Source of the DNA: JBPCRW01 sp050996405
GTDB lineage: Bacteria > Acidobacteriota > Blastocatellia > Pyrinomonadales > Pyrinomonadaceae
Direction: 5' to 3'
NCBI GenBank assembly: GCA_050996405.1
Contig: JBPCRW010000203.1
Span: forward strand, 1-48,046
DNA: 48,046 nucleotides
Shown in pieces: positions 1 through 8,702 of the stretch. Under the pieces are notes generated by a model. The model saw nothing but the letters and a program-made list of their open reading frames with translations. It did not search any database and had not been told where the DNA came from. Each line of letters begins with the position of its first letter. The first letter of the stretch is position 1. The position numbers and the translations under genes are program-made.

Positions 1-635
1 ATTCGCGCGACGATTTAGCGGAACAAGTCAAACAGAAAATAGAATCTTACGGCAGACGCGCGCTCGGTTTTAAAGTTTCAGTTACCGACCGCTTCGGAAT
101 GAAGCACGTCGCCCGCGAAATAAAAGATGCGTGGGGCGCGGTGAACGTTCTGATCAATAACGCTGCCGTCAACAAAGCCGATAATTTTGCGACGACGACC
201 GACAAAAGCTGGGATTGGGTTATTGATACCAACGTCAACAGTCTGTTTGCCGTGACGAAACCTTTTTACAAACAGATGATTCGTGAGCGCGTCGGCTCGA
301 TTTTGAACATCACTTCGGTCGGCGCGATTCGCAGTTTGCCGACATCTGTTCATTACGCGACATCGAAAGCCGCGATGATTGGTTTTACAAAATGTCTTTC
401 GCGCGAAGCCGCTAATTTCGGTGTCACGGTCAACGCCATCGCCGCCGGAATTTTCGATACGGATTTGGCTCACACTCTGCCCGAAAGATTGCTGCAAATG
501 CACGATTTCTGGGTGTCGAAAGGACGTTTGGGAAAGCCTTCGGAACTCGCCGAATTTGCCGCTTTTATGACGAGCGACCGCAACAGTTTTATGAACGGCG
601 AAATCGTCATCGTTGACGGCGGCGCGGTGACTTAA
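1..635 (+). CDS. SDR family NAD(P)-dependent oxidoreductase, 5'-truncated by window edge
   Basis: The reading frame is open from base 3, so the gene starts outside the window; the ATG at 99 is internal. Seen: the SDR structural motif NNAAV near the left edge (LINNAAVNKAD), the catalytic serine in NITSVGA, the YxxxK pair in HYATSKAA, and the closing segment IVIVDGGAVT typical of classical FabG-like SDRs. The N-terminal cofactor-binding TGxxxGxG is outside the window. Members reduce or oxidise carbonyl/hydroxyl groups with NAD(P)H; FabG (3-oxoacyl-ACP reductase) is the nearest generic match, but the substrate cannot be read from this fragment. It converges on a decayed minus-strand RHS gene, whose terminal stop codon lies within the last bases of this gene. 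Confidence 0.9.
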   Translation, partial: SRDDLAEQVKQKIESYGRRALGFKVSVTDRFGMKHVAREIKDAWGAVNVLINNAAVNKADNFATTTDKSWDWVIDTNVNSLFAVTKPFYKQMIRERVGSILNITSVGAIRSLPTSVHYATSKAAMIGFTKCLSREAANFGVTVNAIAAGIFDTDLAHTLPERLLQMHDFWVSKGRLGKPSELAEFAAFMTSDRNSFMNGEIVIVDGGAVT

Positions 636-999
636 TAACTCATCTTACGCGATATTTGAAAAAATAAAGGCGAAACTCCGGCAAACGAAATGTCTTCAAC
701 CGCAAATGATAATTCGCCCGTCGCCGTGCTGACGTATTCGATTGGAACACCCTTGAAAACCGATTTTTTCACGGGCAATAAAGATTTATTTTGCGATTGT
801 CTGCCAAGCGCGGATAATTTGTCTGGAAAATCCTGTTTGGAATTTTTGCTTAATGCACAAGTCGAACAAGAACTAGCCGAGTCTTCAACTTTTGGTCTCA
901 AATTTGCGGGGTTGCCGGAACAAAGTCGGAAATAGAAAGAAGGTAAGTTGATAAAACTATCAAAACTGCTAACGGCTTTCTCGTGAAATGTTTGTTCAT
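632..999 (-). pseudogene. Decayed RHS/DUF6531-type secreted protein, N-terminal fragment
   Basis: An ATG at 999 follows a good ribosome site (GAGGAG, 1006-1011 on the minus strand) and opens a signal-peptide-like stretch (MNKHFTRKPLAVLIVLS...) that stops after about 33 codons. A second frame, shifted by one and open across the same area, continues to 632 and carries GVPIEYVSTATGELSF followed by D-I-S-F-A-G-V-x-P-L-F-F. This spacing (G-P-x4-ATGEL-x5-D-x2-x-G-x2-P-L-x-F) is the opening signature of the RHS-associated DUF6531 domain. The thousands of residues of YD repeats that should follow are absent: the frame ends just inside the neighbouring SDR gene. I read it as an RHS gene start broken by one frameshift and a large deletion. 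The plus-strand ORF at 690-935 is taken as its shadow. Confidence 0.6.
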
Positions 1000-1174
1000 A
1001 AAGGTCTCCTCTGTCGTAAATAATGGATAAAGCCGAATAATACTTTCCGTGAAATTAGGGTTATAAAAATAAAGCAAGCGAACCTTAATTTTCGGAAGAC
1101 CAAATTAAATAACTGATAAGCAGTGAAACCTTAAATCTTTTGCATAAGAGATGGCAACACTTTTTTTGAAACTT

Positions 1175-4072
1175 TCACAAAACTTTTTTCAGAGCCTTTC
1201 CGGTATATGATTTTCGCACGTCGGAAACTTCTTCGGGCGTTCCGGCGGCGACTAATCTGCCGCCGTTTGTTCCGCCGTCTGGACCTAAATCGATAATGTA
1301 ATCAGCCGATTTCATCACGTCCAGATTGTGTTCGATGACGATAACCGTATTGCCAATATCGACCAGACGCTGCAAAACGTCGAGCAGTTTATGAACGTCG
1401 GCAAAATGCAAGCCGGTTGTCGGCTCGTCGAGAATATAAATTGTTTTTCCCGTCGCGCGTTTCGATAATTCTTTTGAAAGTTTGACGCGCTGCGCTTCGC
1501 CGCCGGAAAGCGTGGTCGAAGACTGACCGATTTTGATATAACCCAGCCCGACATCTAAAAGCGTTTGCAATTTTTGTTTAATCTGCGGGATATTTTCCAA
1601 AATCGGCAGCGCGTCTTCAATCGTCGTGTCGAGCAAATCCGCAATCGAAAGACCTTTATATTTGACCGATAGCGTTTCGCGGTTATAGCGCGCGCCGCGA
1701 CAGACATCGCACAACACATAAACATCGGGCAGAAAATTCATTTCGATAGTTTTCACACCCGCGCCGTCGCAGGCTTCGCACCGTCCGCCCTTGATATTGA
1801 ACGAAAAACGTCCGGCTTTGTAGCCGCGTTCTCTGGATTCGGGCAGCATCGCGTAAAGTTCTCGAATCGGCGTGAAAAGCCCCGTGTAGGTTGCCGGATT
1901 CGAGCGCGGCGTTCTGCCAATCGGCGTTTGGTCAATCTCAATAACTTTATCGACTAGTTCCAAGCCTTCAATCGAATCGTGCGCTAGAGGTTCGGTCAGC
2001 GAACCATAAACTTCACGCGCCAGAGCGCGATACAAAATATCGTCAACCAGCGTCGATTTTCCCGAACCCGAAACGCCTGTCACAACCGTCAAAAGTCCGA
2101 GCGGAAATTTTACGTCAATGTTTTTTAAGTTGTGCGCCCGCGCTCCTTTGACGACAATCGCTTTGCCGTTCGGAAGTCTGCGCGCGTCCGGCACTTCGAT
2201 TCGCAGTTTGCCCGACAGGTATTTTCCGGTAATCGAATTTTTATTTTTCTCTATTTCCTGCGGCGTTCCTTCGGCGACGACTTCCCCGCCGTGCGTTCCC
2301 GCGCCCGGACCTAAATCTACGACATAATCGGCATTTTCAATTGTTTCCTCGTCGTGTTCGACAACCAGAACCGTGTTTCCTAAATCTCTAAGCTGATGCA
2401 GAGTTTCCAATAATTTTTGATTGTCGCGCGGATGCAAACCGATTGAAGGCTCGTCCAGAACATACAAAACGCCGCGCAGTTGCGAGCCGATTTGCGTCGC
2501 CAATCTGATGCGCTGACCTTCGCCGCCCGATAGAGTTCCCGACGCGCGTTCGAGCGTCAAATAACTCAAACCGACGGCTTGCAGAAATTTCAGGCGGTCT
2601 TTGATTTCACGCAAGACGAGTCCGGCGATTTTTTCTTCGCGCCCGTTTAATTTTATTTGATTAAATTTTTCGAGCGATTCGTCAATCGTCAAGCTGACGT
2701 AATCGGCGATTCCGAATCCGCCGACTTTCACCGCCAGAGATTCCGGCTGCAAACGCTTTCCGTGACATTCGGGACAAGTCACGGGCGAAACAAATTCTTC
2801 GAGCGCGAGCCGGACTTTTTCCGACGGCGGATTTTCCATTCGCTCGTGCATTGCGCGAATCGCGCCTTTCCAATCCGATTCGTATTTGTAACTTCCCTGC
2901 TGAAACGTCAAACGCCGATTTGTCCCATAGAAAAAAGCATCCTGAATCTCTTTCGGCAAATCTATAAACGAAGTTTCGAGCAAATTTTTTGTTTCGTCTT
3001 TTAATTTTTTGCCCTTGAATTTTGATTTAACTTTATCGAAAAAGGAATCGTTTTCGGACGGTGCGGTTAATTTATCTTCGCCGGTGAATTTTTCGATAAT
3101 CGCTTTGAGTGCCGACTGCAAAAATTTTGCGCCTTGTTTGTCAGCATCATTCATAAAATTCATTTTTCCGGCTGGCTGATTCGCGTCCGTCACGATTTTC
3201 GACGGGTCAATCTGCATCACCGTTCCCAAACCCTGACACTTTTTACATGCGCCGTAATTTGAGTTAAACGAGAATGAACGCGGTTCTAAGGTTGCGATAT
3301 TGATGCCGCAATTGACGCACGCCATTTTTTCCGAATAGAGTTTTTCCTCGCCGTCAACGATGGAAACCAGCACCGCGCCGCCCGTGATTTTCAGAGCGGT
3401 TTTGACGGATTCCGAAAGACGTTCTTTAATTCCGTCTTTGATTAAAAGCCGGTCAACGACAACATCTATCGTATGATTTTTGCGTTTGTCGAGTTTTATT
3501 TCTTCGTCCAATTGACGCATTTCGCCGTCAATCCGAGCGCGAATAAAACCGTCTTTATTGAGTTTTTCGAGTTCCTTTTTAAACTCGCCTTTGCGACCGC
3601 GAACCAGCGGCGCGAGAATCATCACGCGCTCGCCTTCGGGCAATTGCAGCACGCCATTAACAATTTGCTCCTGCGACTGGCGCGTAATCGGCGCGCCGCA
3701 AATTTGACAGTGCGGCTGACCGATTGACGAAAAAAGCAGGCGCAGATAATCGTAAATTTCCGTGACAGTTCCAACCGTCGAACGCGGAGAACGCGAAACG
3801 GTTTTCTGTTCGATGGAAATCGCAGGCGATAAACCTTCGACCGAATCGACATCCGGTTTTTCAAGCTGGTCAAGAAATTGCCGCGCGTAAGCCGACAAAG
3901 ATTCGACATAACGCCGCTGCCCTTCGGCGTAAATCGTATCAAAGGCTAAACTGGATTTTCCCGAACCGCTTAAACCTGTGATAACCGTCAATTGATTACG
4001 CGGAATCTCGACGTTGATGTTTTTCAGATTGTGCTGGCGCGCGCCGCGAACGGTGATTTTTTGAATGCTCAT
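1175..4072 (-). CDS. uvrA: Excinuclease ABC subunit UvrA
   Basis: DNA-damage recognition ATPase of the UvrABC nucleotide excision repair system in the cytoplasm; works as a dimer that loads UvrB. The 965 residues contain two ABC cassettes: Walker A GLSGSGKSS near residue 33 and GVSGSGKST in the second half, signatures LSGGEGQR and LSGGEAQR, and Walker B LYVLDEPSIGLHPRD and IYILDEPTTGLHFAD. Zinc modules are visible as CxxC pairs (CVNC...CKKC; CPEC; and CEAC...CDVC in the second half). Slightly longer than E. coli UvrA (940 aa) because of a lysine-rich insert around residues 340-370. Start ATG gives the canonical N-terminus I-x-V-R-G-A-R-x-H-N-L. No uvrB or uvrC lies in the window. The minus strand upstream is the 3' side of a small membrane gene 165 bp away. 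Confidence 0.98.
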   Translation of the reverse strand: MSIQKITVRGARQHNLKNINVEIPRNQLTVITGLSGSGKSSLAFDTIYAEGQRRYVESLSAYARQFLDQLEKPDVDSVEGLSPAISIEQKTVSRSPRSTVGTVTEIYDYLRLLFSSIGQPHCQICGAPITRQSQEQIVNGVLQLPEGERVMILAPLVRGRKGEFKKELEKLNKDGFIRARIDGEMRQLDEEIKLDKRKNHTIDVVVDRLLIKDGIKERLSESVKTALKITGGAVLVSIVDGEEKLYSEKMACVNCGINIATLEPRSFSFNSNYGACKKCQGLGTVMQIDPSKIVTDANQPAGKMNFMNDADKQGAKFLQSALKAIIEKFTGEDKLTAPSENDSFFDKVKSKFKGKKLKDETKNLLETSFIDLPKEIQDAFFYGTNRRLTFQQGSYKYESDWKGAIRAMHERMENPPSEKVRLALEEFVSPVTCPECHGKRLQPESLAVKVGGFGIADYVSLTIDESLEKFNQIKLNGREEKIAGLVLREIKDRLKFLQAVGLSYLTLERASGTLSGGEGQRIRLATQIGSQLRGVLYVLDEPSIGLHPRDNQKLLETLHQLRDLGNTVLVVEHDEETIENADYVVDLGPGAGTHGGEVVAEGTPQEIEKNKNSITGKYLSGKLRIEVPDARRLPNGKAIVVKGARAHNLKNIDVKFPLGLLTVVTGVSGSGKSTLVDDILYRALAREVYGSLTEPLAHDSIEGLELVDKVIEIDQTPIGRTPRSNPATYTGLFTPIRELYAMLPESRERGYKAGRFSFNIKGGRCEACDGAGVKTIEMNFLPDVYVLCDVCRGARYNRETLSVKYKGLSIADLLDTTIEDALPILENIPQIKQKLQTLLDVGLGYIKIGQSSTTLSGGEAQRVKLSKELSKRATGKTIYILDEPTTGLHFADVHKLLDVLQRLVDIGNTVIVIEHNLDVMKSADYIIDLGPDGGTNGGRLVAAGTPEEVSDVRKSYTGKALKKVL

Positions 4073-4237
4073 TGCTACAGATAAAAATTTTTCGTTAGAA
4101 AGAAACTTTTATTTTAGCAAATTCGGCGAGCGGAACAAAACGAAGAGTCTAACAGAAAGGGACAGAATATTCAGGACGAAAATCATAACATTTTCAGATG
4201 CGCTTTCTTCCCGTCTGGTTTGAATTTTACGTTAAAA

Positions 4238-4489
4238 TCAGCCGAGTCTTTCGTTGACAAACGTGAAAATTCCGGTGGCGACACTGACCACAACAAACGT
4301 CGCAATCGCCTGCCAAACCGCATTCGATTCAGCGAATTTCCAAATTGCCAGAATACATAAAACCGTGCAGACAACCAGCGACGTAGTAATAACCGCAAAA
4401 GCAATCCAGCGCACTATTCGCGGGCTAACCACGCCCTTTGTCTCGTTCTTGGGTTTGACGGAGATTTGTTCGGGTTTTCGATTTTCCAT
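4238..4489 (-). CDS. Small two-helix membrane protein, unknown function
   Basis: 83 residues from the ATG at 4489 (an in-frame start further upstream would overlap the preceding yeiH-like gene). A charged N-terminus of about 25 residues is followed by two hydrophobic segments (about residues 26-52 and 58-77: WIAFAVITTSLVVCTVLC and IATFVVVSVATGIFTFV). It begins 7 bp after the stop of the YeiH-type exporter, so the two are probably cotranscribed. No family recognised; no strong ribosome site is visible. The overlapping ORF at 4183-4404 and the plus-strand ORF at 4254-4496 look like shadows. Confidence 0.6.
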   Translation of the reverse strand: MENRKPEQISVKPKNETKGVVSPRIVRWIAFAVITTSLVVCTVLCILAIWKFAESNAVWQAIATFVVVSVATGIFTFVNERLG

Positions 4490-4496
4490 TTTTTGA

Positions 4497-5450
4497 TTAT
4501 AACAAATTAAAAACCGCCCAGAGCGAAACGAGCGAAATGACAATCCACAGAAACACGCCTTGAATCAAAGGTTTTACGCCGACCTTTTTTAGAGTCGCGC
4601 GTGAAAGCGACGCGCCGATTAAAAAAAGCGTGACGGTCAAACCAATTTTGGCAAACGTGACCAGCCAGTCAAAAATGACTGCCGGAATTATCTCTTGCGT
4701 ATAAGTCCGAAAAACCGTCGCTAAAAGAAACAAAAATATAAACCAGGGAATGGCGATTTTCGCTTTGTGTTCGCCGGTTTTGTCTCGATAAATATATGAG
4801 AAAAGCAAGGCGACGGGCGCAATCCACAAAGCGCGAGCGAGTTTTACGGTAGTTGCAATCTGCAAAGCGGCATCGCTGTTATTTGCCGCGCCGAATTTTG
4901 CCGCCGCGCCGACGACCGACGAAGTGTCGTGAATCGCAATCGCCGCCCACACGCCGAATTGTTTATCAGATAAATTTAAACTGTGTCCGATGATTGGAAA
5001 AATAAAAAGCGCAATCGAATTGAGAATAAAAATCGTTCCCAGAGATACAGAAATTTCTTCGGAATCAGCAAAAATCGCCGGTCCGACCGCCGCAATCGCG
5101 CTGCCGCCGCAAATCGCCGTGCCAGACGAAATCAGCGTCGAAGTTTTCTCGTTGACTTTTAAAAGTCTGCCGACGAGATAACCCAGAATCAGCGTTCCGA
5201 AAATCGTCGCAATCGTGAACAAAATACCGTCTTTGCCCGCTTCGACGACCTTTCCGAGATTCATCCCGAAACCGAGCAGAACAACCGAGGCTTGCAGCAG
5301 AAATTTGGTCGCTTTCTTCGTCTGCGCCGGAAACGGATTGCCGATTGTAAAGGCTAAAATTAAACCGAGCGCGAGCGCAATCGGCGGCGAAACAAACGGC
5401 GTAAAACACGAGATAATTAAAAGAAAGAAAATGATTTTTTTCCAGAACAT
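4497..5450 (-). CDS. YeiH/YadS-family putative sulfate exporter (UPF0324)
   Basis: Integral membrane protein with about ten hydrophobic helices. The family signature GTAICGGSAIAAVGP is present near the middle, followed by IAIHDTSSVVGAA, both diagnostic of the YeiH/UPF0324 family (putative sulfate permease/exporter; function in most bacteria unproven). I choose the ATG at 5450 (MFWKK) rather than the upstream in-frame ATG at 5477, because the extra nine residues would be encoded by an intergenic repeat. The result, 317 residues, is near the usual family length. Downstream gene follows after 7 bp; upstream lies gpmA, separated only by the repeat. Confidence 0.9.
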   Translation of the reverse strand: MFWKKIIFFLLIISCFTPFVSPPIALALGLILAFTIGNPFPAQTKKATKFLLQASVVLLGFGMNLGKVVEAGKDGILFTIATIFGTLILGYLVGRLLKVNEKTSTLISSGTAICGGSAIAAVGPAIFADSEEISVSLGTIFILNSIALFIFPIIGHSLNLSDKQFGVWAAIAIHDTSSVVGAAAKFGAANNSDAALQIATTVKLARALWIAPVALLFSYIYRDKTGEHKAKIAIPWFIFLFLLATVFRTYTQEIIPAVIFDWLVTFAKIGLTVTLFLIGASLSRATLKKVGVKPLIQGVFLWIVISLVSLWAVFNLL

Positions 5451-5458
5451 AGAATTAG

Positions 5459-5526
5459 TGCAAAATTCAAAATTCAAAGTGCAAAATTAAGAAAGCGATT
5501 TTTCATTTTGCATTTTGAATTTTGCG
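5459..5526. repeat. Intergenic inverted repeat, family A (GCAAAATTCAAAG unit)
   Basis: Left arm is a short-period array of GCAAAATTCAAA-like units (5459-5490); right arm TTTTGCATTTTGAATTTTGC (5505-5525) is its reverse complement, with a roughly 15-bp spacer. It fills the gap between the gpmA stop and the YeiH start. The same family recurs at 37850, 39492 and 41110. Confidence 0.85.
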
Positions 5527-5527
5527 T

Positions 5528-6274
5528 TTATTTCGCTTTTCCCTGATTGGCGACCGCTTCCTGCGCGGCTTTTATCGCTTCCGTGTCGCCGAGATAATAA
5601 CTTTTCACGGGTTTCATTTCGTCGTCAAATTCAAAGACCAGCGGAATTCCCGTCGGGATGTTGTATTTCACAATATCTTCGTCTGAAATCGCGTCGAGAT
5701 ATTTGACCAGCGCGCGCAGAGAATTTCCGTGCGCGGCAATAATCAGTTTTTTTCCGGCTTTAACTTTAGGAAAAATTTCGGTTTGAAAATACGGCACGAC
5801 GCGCTCGACGGTTTCTTTTAACGCTTCGGCTCGCGGAAATTTTCTCATTTCGATTCCGGCGTAACGCGCTTCTTTTCCTAAATATCTTTTGTCGGTTTCG
5901 AGCAGTTCCGGCGGCAAAATATCGTAACTTCTGCGCCACGTTAAAACCTGTTCCTCGCCGTATTGCGCGGCGGTTTCGGCTTTGTTCAAACCCTGCAATC
6001 CGCCGTAATGACGCTCGTTCAAAAGCCACGATTTCGTTTCGGGAATCCACATCAAATCCATCTCGTCCAGAATAATCCAGAGCGTTCGGATAGCGCGTTT
6101 TAAAACCGAAGTATAAGCCTCTTCAAACGTAAAACCTTCCGACTTTAAAAGTTTTCCAGCCGCGCGCGCTTCCTCTTTTCCCTTGTCGGAAAGGTCAATG
6201 TCTTTCCAGCCCGTAAAACGATTTTCCTTGTTCCATTCGCTTTCGCCGTGCCTGATTAAAACTAATTTTTGCAT
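5528..6274 (-). CDS. gpmA: 2,3-bisphosphoglycerate-dependent phosphoglycerate mutase
   Basis: Interconverts 3- and 2-phosphoglycerate in glycolysis/gluconeogenesis through a phosphohistidine. The 248 residues match the GpmA family length. Seen: catalytic LIRHGESEWN at residues 6-15, FTGWKDIDLSDKG, the substrate loop LNERHYGGLQGLNK, and the second catalytic histidine in AAHGNSLRAL (about residue 183). All key residues are intact. The C-terminus has an alanine-rich tail (EAVANQGKAK). The stop lies 2 bp from a family A inverted repeat that separates it from the YeiH gene. Confidence 0.97.
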   Translation of the reverse strand: MQKLVLIRHGESEWNKENRFTGWKDIDLSDKGKEEARAAGKLLKSEGFTFEEAYTSVLKRAIRTLWIILDEMDLMWIPETKSWLLNERHYGGLQGLNKAETAAQYGEEQVLTWRRSYDILPPELLETDKRYLGKEARYAGIEMRKFPRAEALKETVERVVPYFQTEIFPKVKAGKKLIIAAHGNSLRALVKYLDAISDEDIVKYNIPTGIPLVFEFDDEMKPVKSYYLGDTEAIKAAQEAVANQGKAK

Positions 6275-6350
6275 AAATTTATTTTCAGATTTTAAATTTC
6301 AGATGATTAAATTATTAAACTCGAAACCTGAAAAACTCTCAACCGGCAGT

Positions 6351-7649
6351 TTAAAATTTATTCATCTCCGCCAACATTTTCCGCGCTTCGCCAACCAGAT
6401 AAAGCGAACCTGTAATCAAAATCAAATTGTTTTCCGAAGAAATTTCACGCGCTTTTTCAATGGCGTTTTCGACCGTTTCGGTTTGAAAAACATTTTCCCT
6501 TTCAAAATTTTCGGGCAGAAATTTCATCAATTCTTCCGCCGACATCGAACGCGGATTATCGGGAATGGTAAAAACGAGTTTATCAATTTTCGGAAAAAGT
6601 ATTTCGGCGATTTCCGTTAAATCCTTATCGCGCATCGCGCCGAAAATCATTGTTATCGGCTGCGTGATAAACTCGTCGAGAAATTCTTTCAACGCTTTCG
6701 CGCCCGCGACATTATGCGCCCCGTCAAAAAGAAAATTTTCGTCAAATTCAAGTCGTCCTTCGTGCGTTGCGGTCTGCAAACCTCTGATAACATTTTCGGT
6801 TTTTATCGGAAAATAATCCTGCAAAGTTTCGGCTAAAAGAATCGCCGTTTTCGCGTTTTCAATTTGATGTTTTCCTAAAAGATTCAGCATGACATTTTTA
6901 TATTCGGCTTTTTCGGTTTGAAAATTTACGATGAAATTTTTCTCTTTTCTGCCAACGATTTCCGCTTGAAAATTCGTCCGTTTCGGTGCGATTCCAAAAC
7001 CGTCGCAACGCTCGAAAATAATTTTTTCCGCCGCGTGATTTTGTTTTGCGACGATGACTTTTGTATCCGCGCGAATTATCGCCGCTTTTTCCGCCGCGAT
7101 TTTTTCGAGCGTGTCGCCTAAAATTTGCTGGTGGTCGAAATCAATCGGCGTAATTGCGACAATTTCCGCGTTTGCGGCGGTCGTCGCATCAAAACGCCCG
7201 CCAAGTCCGGTTTCCAAAATCGCTAGTTCGACCGCGCTTTCGGCAAACGCGCTCAAAGCAATCGCCGTCACTTGCTCAAAAAAAGTCGGAACGGTTTCGA
7301 GTTCGTTTTGCTCGACCAGTTTTTCCGAAACATTTCTGACTTTCGTCGCGTGTTTCGCAAAATCTTTTTCGCCGATTTCCGCGCCGTCGATTTTGATTCG
7401 TTCGGTGATTGAAACGAGATGCGGCGAAGTGTAAAGTCCGGCTTTTATTCCAGCCGAAACGCAAATCGCATCCAAAAAAGCGCACGTCGAGCCTTTTCCG
7501 TTTGTTCCCGCGACCTGAATTTTGAGAGAATTTTCCTGCGGGTTTCCGAGCGCGGCGAGAAGTTTTCGGATATTTTCAAGTCCGAGTTTCATCGTCAAAA
7601 CTTCGTTGCCGAGTTCGTAAAGATATTCGATCGCCTGCGGGAAATTCAT
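6351..7649 (-). CDS. folC: Bifunctional folylpolyglutamate synthase/dihydrofolate synthase
   Basis: Mur-ligase-family enzyme that makes dihydrofolate from dihydropteroate plus glutamate and adds further glutamates. Seen: P-loop VAGTNGKGST (about residues 46-55), the Omega-loop-like YTSPHLVSITERI, LETGLGGRFDATTA, the magnesium-site segment TPIDFDHQQILGDT, and DGAHNVAGAKAL in the C-terminal domain. 432 residues is the normal size. The 76 bp between its stop and gpmA holds AT-rich sequence without a clear hairpin. It is divergent from the acyltransferase gene at 7.76-8.62 kb, and a promoter-like element for that gene sits 22 bp beyond its start codon. Confidence 0.95.
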   Translation of the reverse strand: MNFPQAIEYLYELGNEVLTMKLGLENIRKLLAALGNPQENSLKIQVAGTNGKGSTCAFLDAICVSAGIKAGLYTSPHLVSITERIKIDGAEIGEKDFAKHATKVRNVSEKLVEQNELETVPTFFEQVTAIALSAFAESAVELAILETGLGGRFDATTAANAEIVAITPIDFDHQQILGDTLEKIAAEKAAIIRADTKVIVAKQNHAAEKIIFERCDGFGIAPKRTNFQAEIVGRKEKNFIVNFQTEKAEYKNVMLNLLGKHQIENAKTAILLAETLQDYFPIKTENVIRGLQTATHEGRLEFDENFLFDGAHNVAGAKALKEFLDEFITQPITMIFGAMRDKDLTEIAEILFPKIDKLVFTIPDNPRSMSAEELMKFLPENFERENVFQTETVENAIEKAREISSENNLILITGSLYLVGEARKMLAEMNKF

Positions 7650-7671
7650 TTGTTCGCCGTTTTGTAATTCG

Positions 7672-7699
7672 TTGCCGAAACCGCTTTTTCAAATATAAT
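7672..7699 (+). promoter_or_regulatory. Sigma70-like promoter for the acyltransferase gene
   Basis: TTGCCG (7672-7677), 16-bp spacing, perfect TATAAT (7694-7699) in the gap between folC and the acyltransferase. Transcription would begin near 7706, about 50 bp before the ATG at 7759. Prediction from consensus only. Confidence 0.5.
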
Positions 7700-7876
7700 G
7701 TAAAATTCTCTTTTGGTCATTTTGGCATAAAAATTTGAAATCCATAGAATTTAGTTTGATGAAAAACGTTTCGCAGAGTTTAGAAACAAAAAAAAATCGC
7801 TGAAATCGCGCCGACGAGAGAAGAAATTTCGGTTCTCGACGCGACCGAGCGTATCGGATTTAATCTCACGCGGCGA

Positions 7877-8620
7877 ATGAATCGGGGCGCGTGGAAAAGT
7901 TTTTGGACGTTTTGCCAGCGGCACATCGGCTCGCTCTGGATAAAAATCTGCACGTATAATTTGATGAACGTTTTCGGGCTGGAAAACATTGCGAAAACCG
8001 ACGACGCGAAACCGCTTTTGCTCGTTGCCAATCATCGTTCGTTTTTTGATATGTATGTGGTCTCAAGCGTTTTGTTTCGTCAATCAAAACGTCCGATGAG
8101 ATTATATTTTCCGGTGCGCGCCAAATTTTTTTACGATTCGCCGGTCGGCTGGTTTGTCAATTTCGTGATGGGCTGGTTTTCGATGTATCCGCCGTTTTTC
8201 CGCGAAGACCGCGAAATAAAAAAACGTGAATTCGATAAATTTTCGCTTCGGGAATTGATAAGAATCGCGGCTAGCGGCTATGGAAACACCATCGGTTTTC
8301 ACCCGGAAGGCAAGCGCAATTTCAGCGACGATGCGTATAATTTTCTGCCCGCGCAGCCCGGCATCGGCAAAGTAATTTATTCTGCGCGACCGCAGGTTAT
8401 TCCGATTTTTATCGCAGGTTTGGAAAATGATTTGCCGAAACAGATTTTGGGAAATTGGACGGGCGGTGAAAAAGTGAGAATCTGGTTTGGCGAACCGATT
8501 GATTTATCGGAATTTTATAAAAAAAGCGACCGCCTCAGAACGCACAAGGAAATCGCCGATTTTTTAATGGCAAAAATCGGCGATTTGGCGCAACAAGACC
8601 GCGCGAAATTCGGAAAATAA
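7877..8620 (+). CDS. Lysophospholipid (1-acyl-glycerol-3-phosphate) acyltransferase family protein; probable longer N-terminus interrupted by a frameshift
   Basis: PlsC-type acyltransferase that would transfer an acyl chain to a lysophospholipid at the inner membrane. Motif I is ANHRSFFDMY (H-x4-D, about residues 50-59) and motif III is FHPEGKRN (about residue 140). The frame given starts at the first ATG, 7877. However, the same frame is open back to 7784, and an ATG at 7759 opens another frame that joins it exactly at a run of nine A (7788-7796): with eight A the product would begin MKNVSQSLETKKIAEIAPTR and run on unbroken. So the true gene is probably 7759-8620 and the sequence carries either an indel error or slippage. 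Followed 82 bp later by a diacylglycerol-kinase-like gene, consistent with a lipid operon. Confidence 0.85.
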   Translation: MNRGAWKSFWTFCQRHIGSLWIKICTYNLMNVFGLENIAKTDDAKPLLLVANHRSFFDMYVVSSVLFRQSKRPMRLYFPVRAKFFYDSPVGWFVNFVMGWFSMYPPFFREDREIKKREFDKFSLRELIRIAASGYGNTIGFHPEGKRNFSDDAYNFLPAQPGIGKVIYSARPQVIPIFIAGLENDLPKQILGNWTGGEKVRIWFGEPIDLSEFYKKSDRLRTHKEIADFLMAKIGDLAQQDRAKFGK

Positions 8621-8702
8621 TTTTTTTGCCGCATAAATGAAAAAGCGAATTTTCCGCATAAAGACTGACAATTTTCTGCCGATTTGCTACACTCTTTCCG
8701 CA

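Noticed and set aside
690..935. Plus-strand 81-residue ORF
   Set aside because: The opposite strand carries the recognisable RHS/DUF6531 start and signal peptide, so this ORF is a shadow.
4254..4496. 80-residue plus ORF opposite the small membrane protein
   Set aside because: No ribosome site; the minus-strand frame has two clean helices and fits an operon.
5453..5477. N-terminal extension of the YeiH-type gene
   Set aside because: It is read from the intergenic repeat and has no conserved residues.
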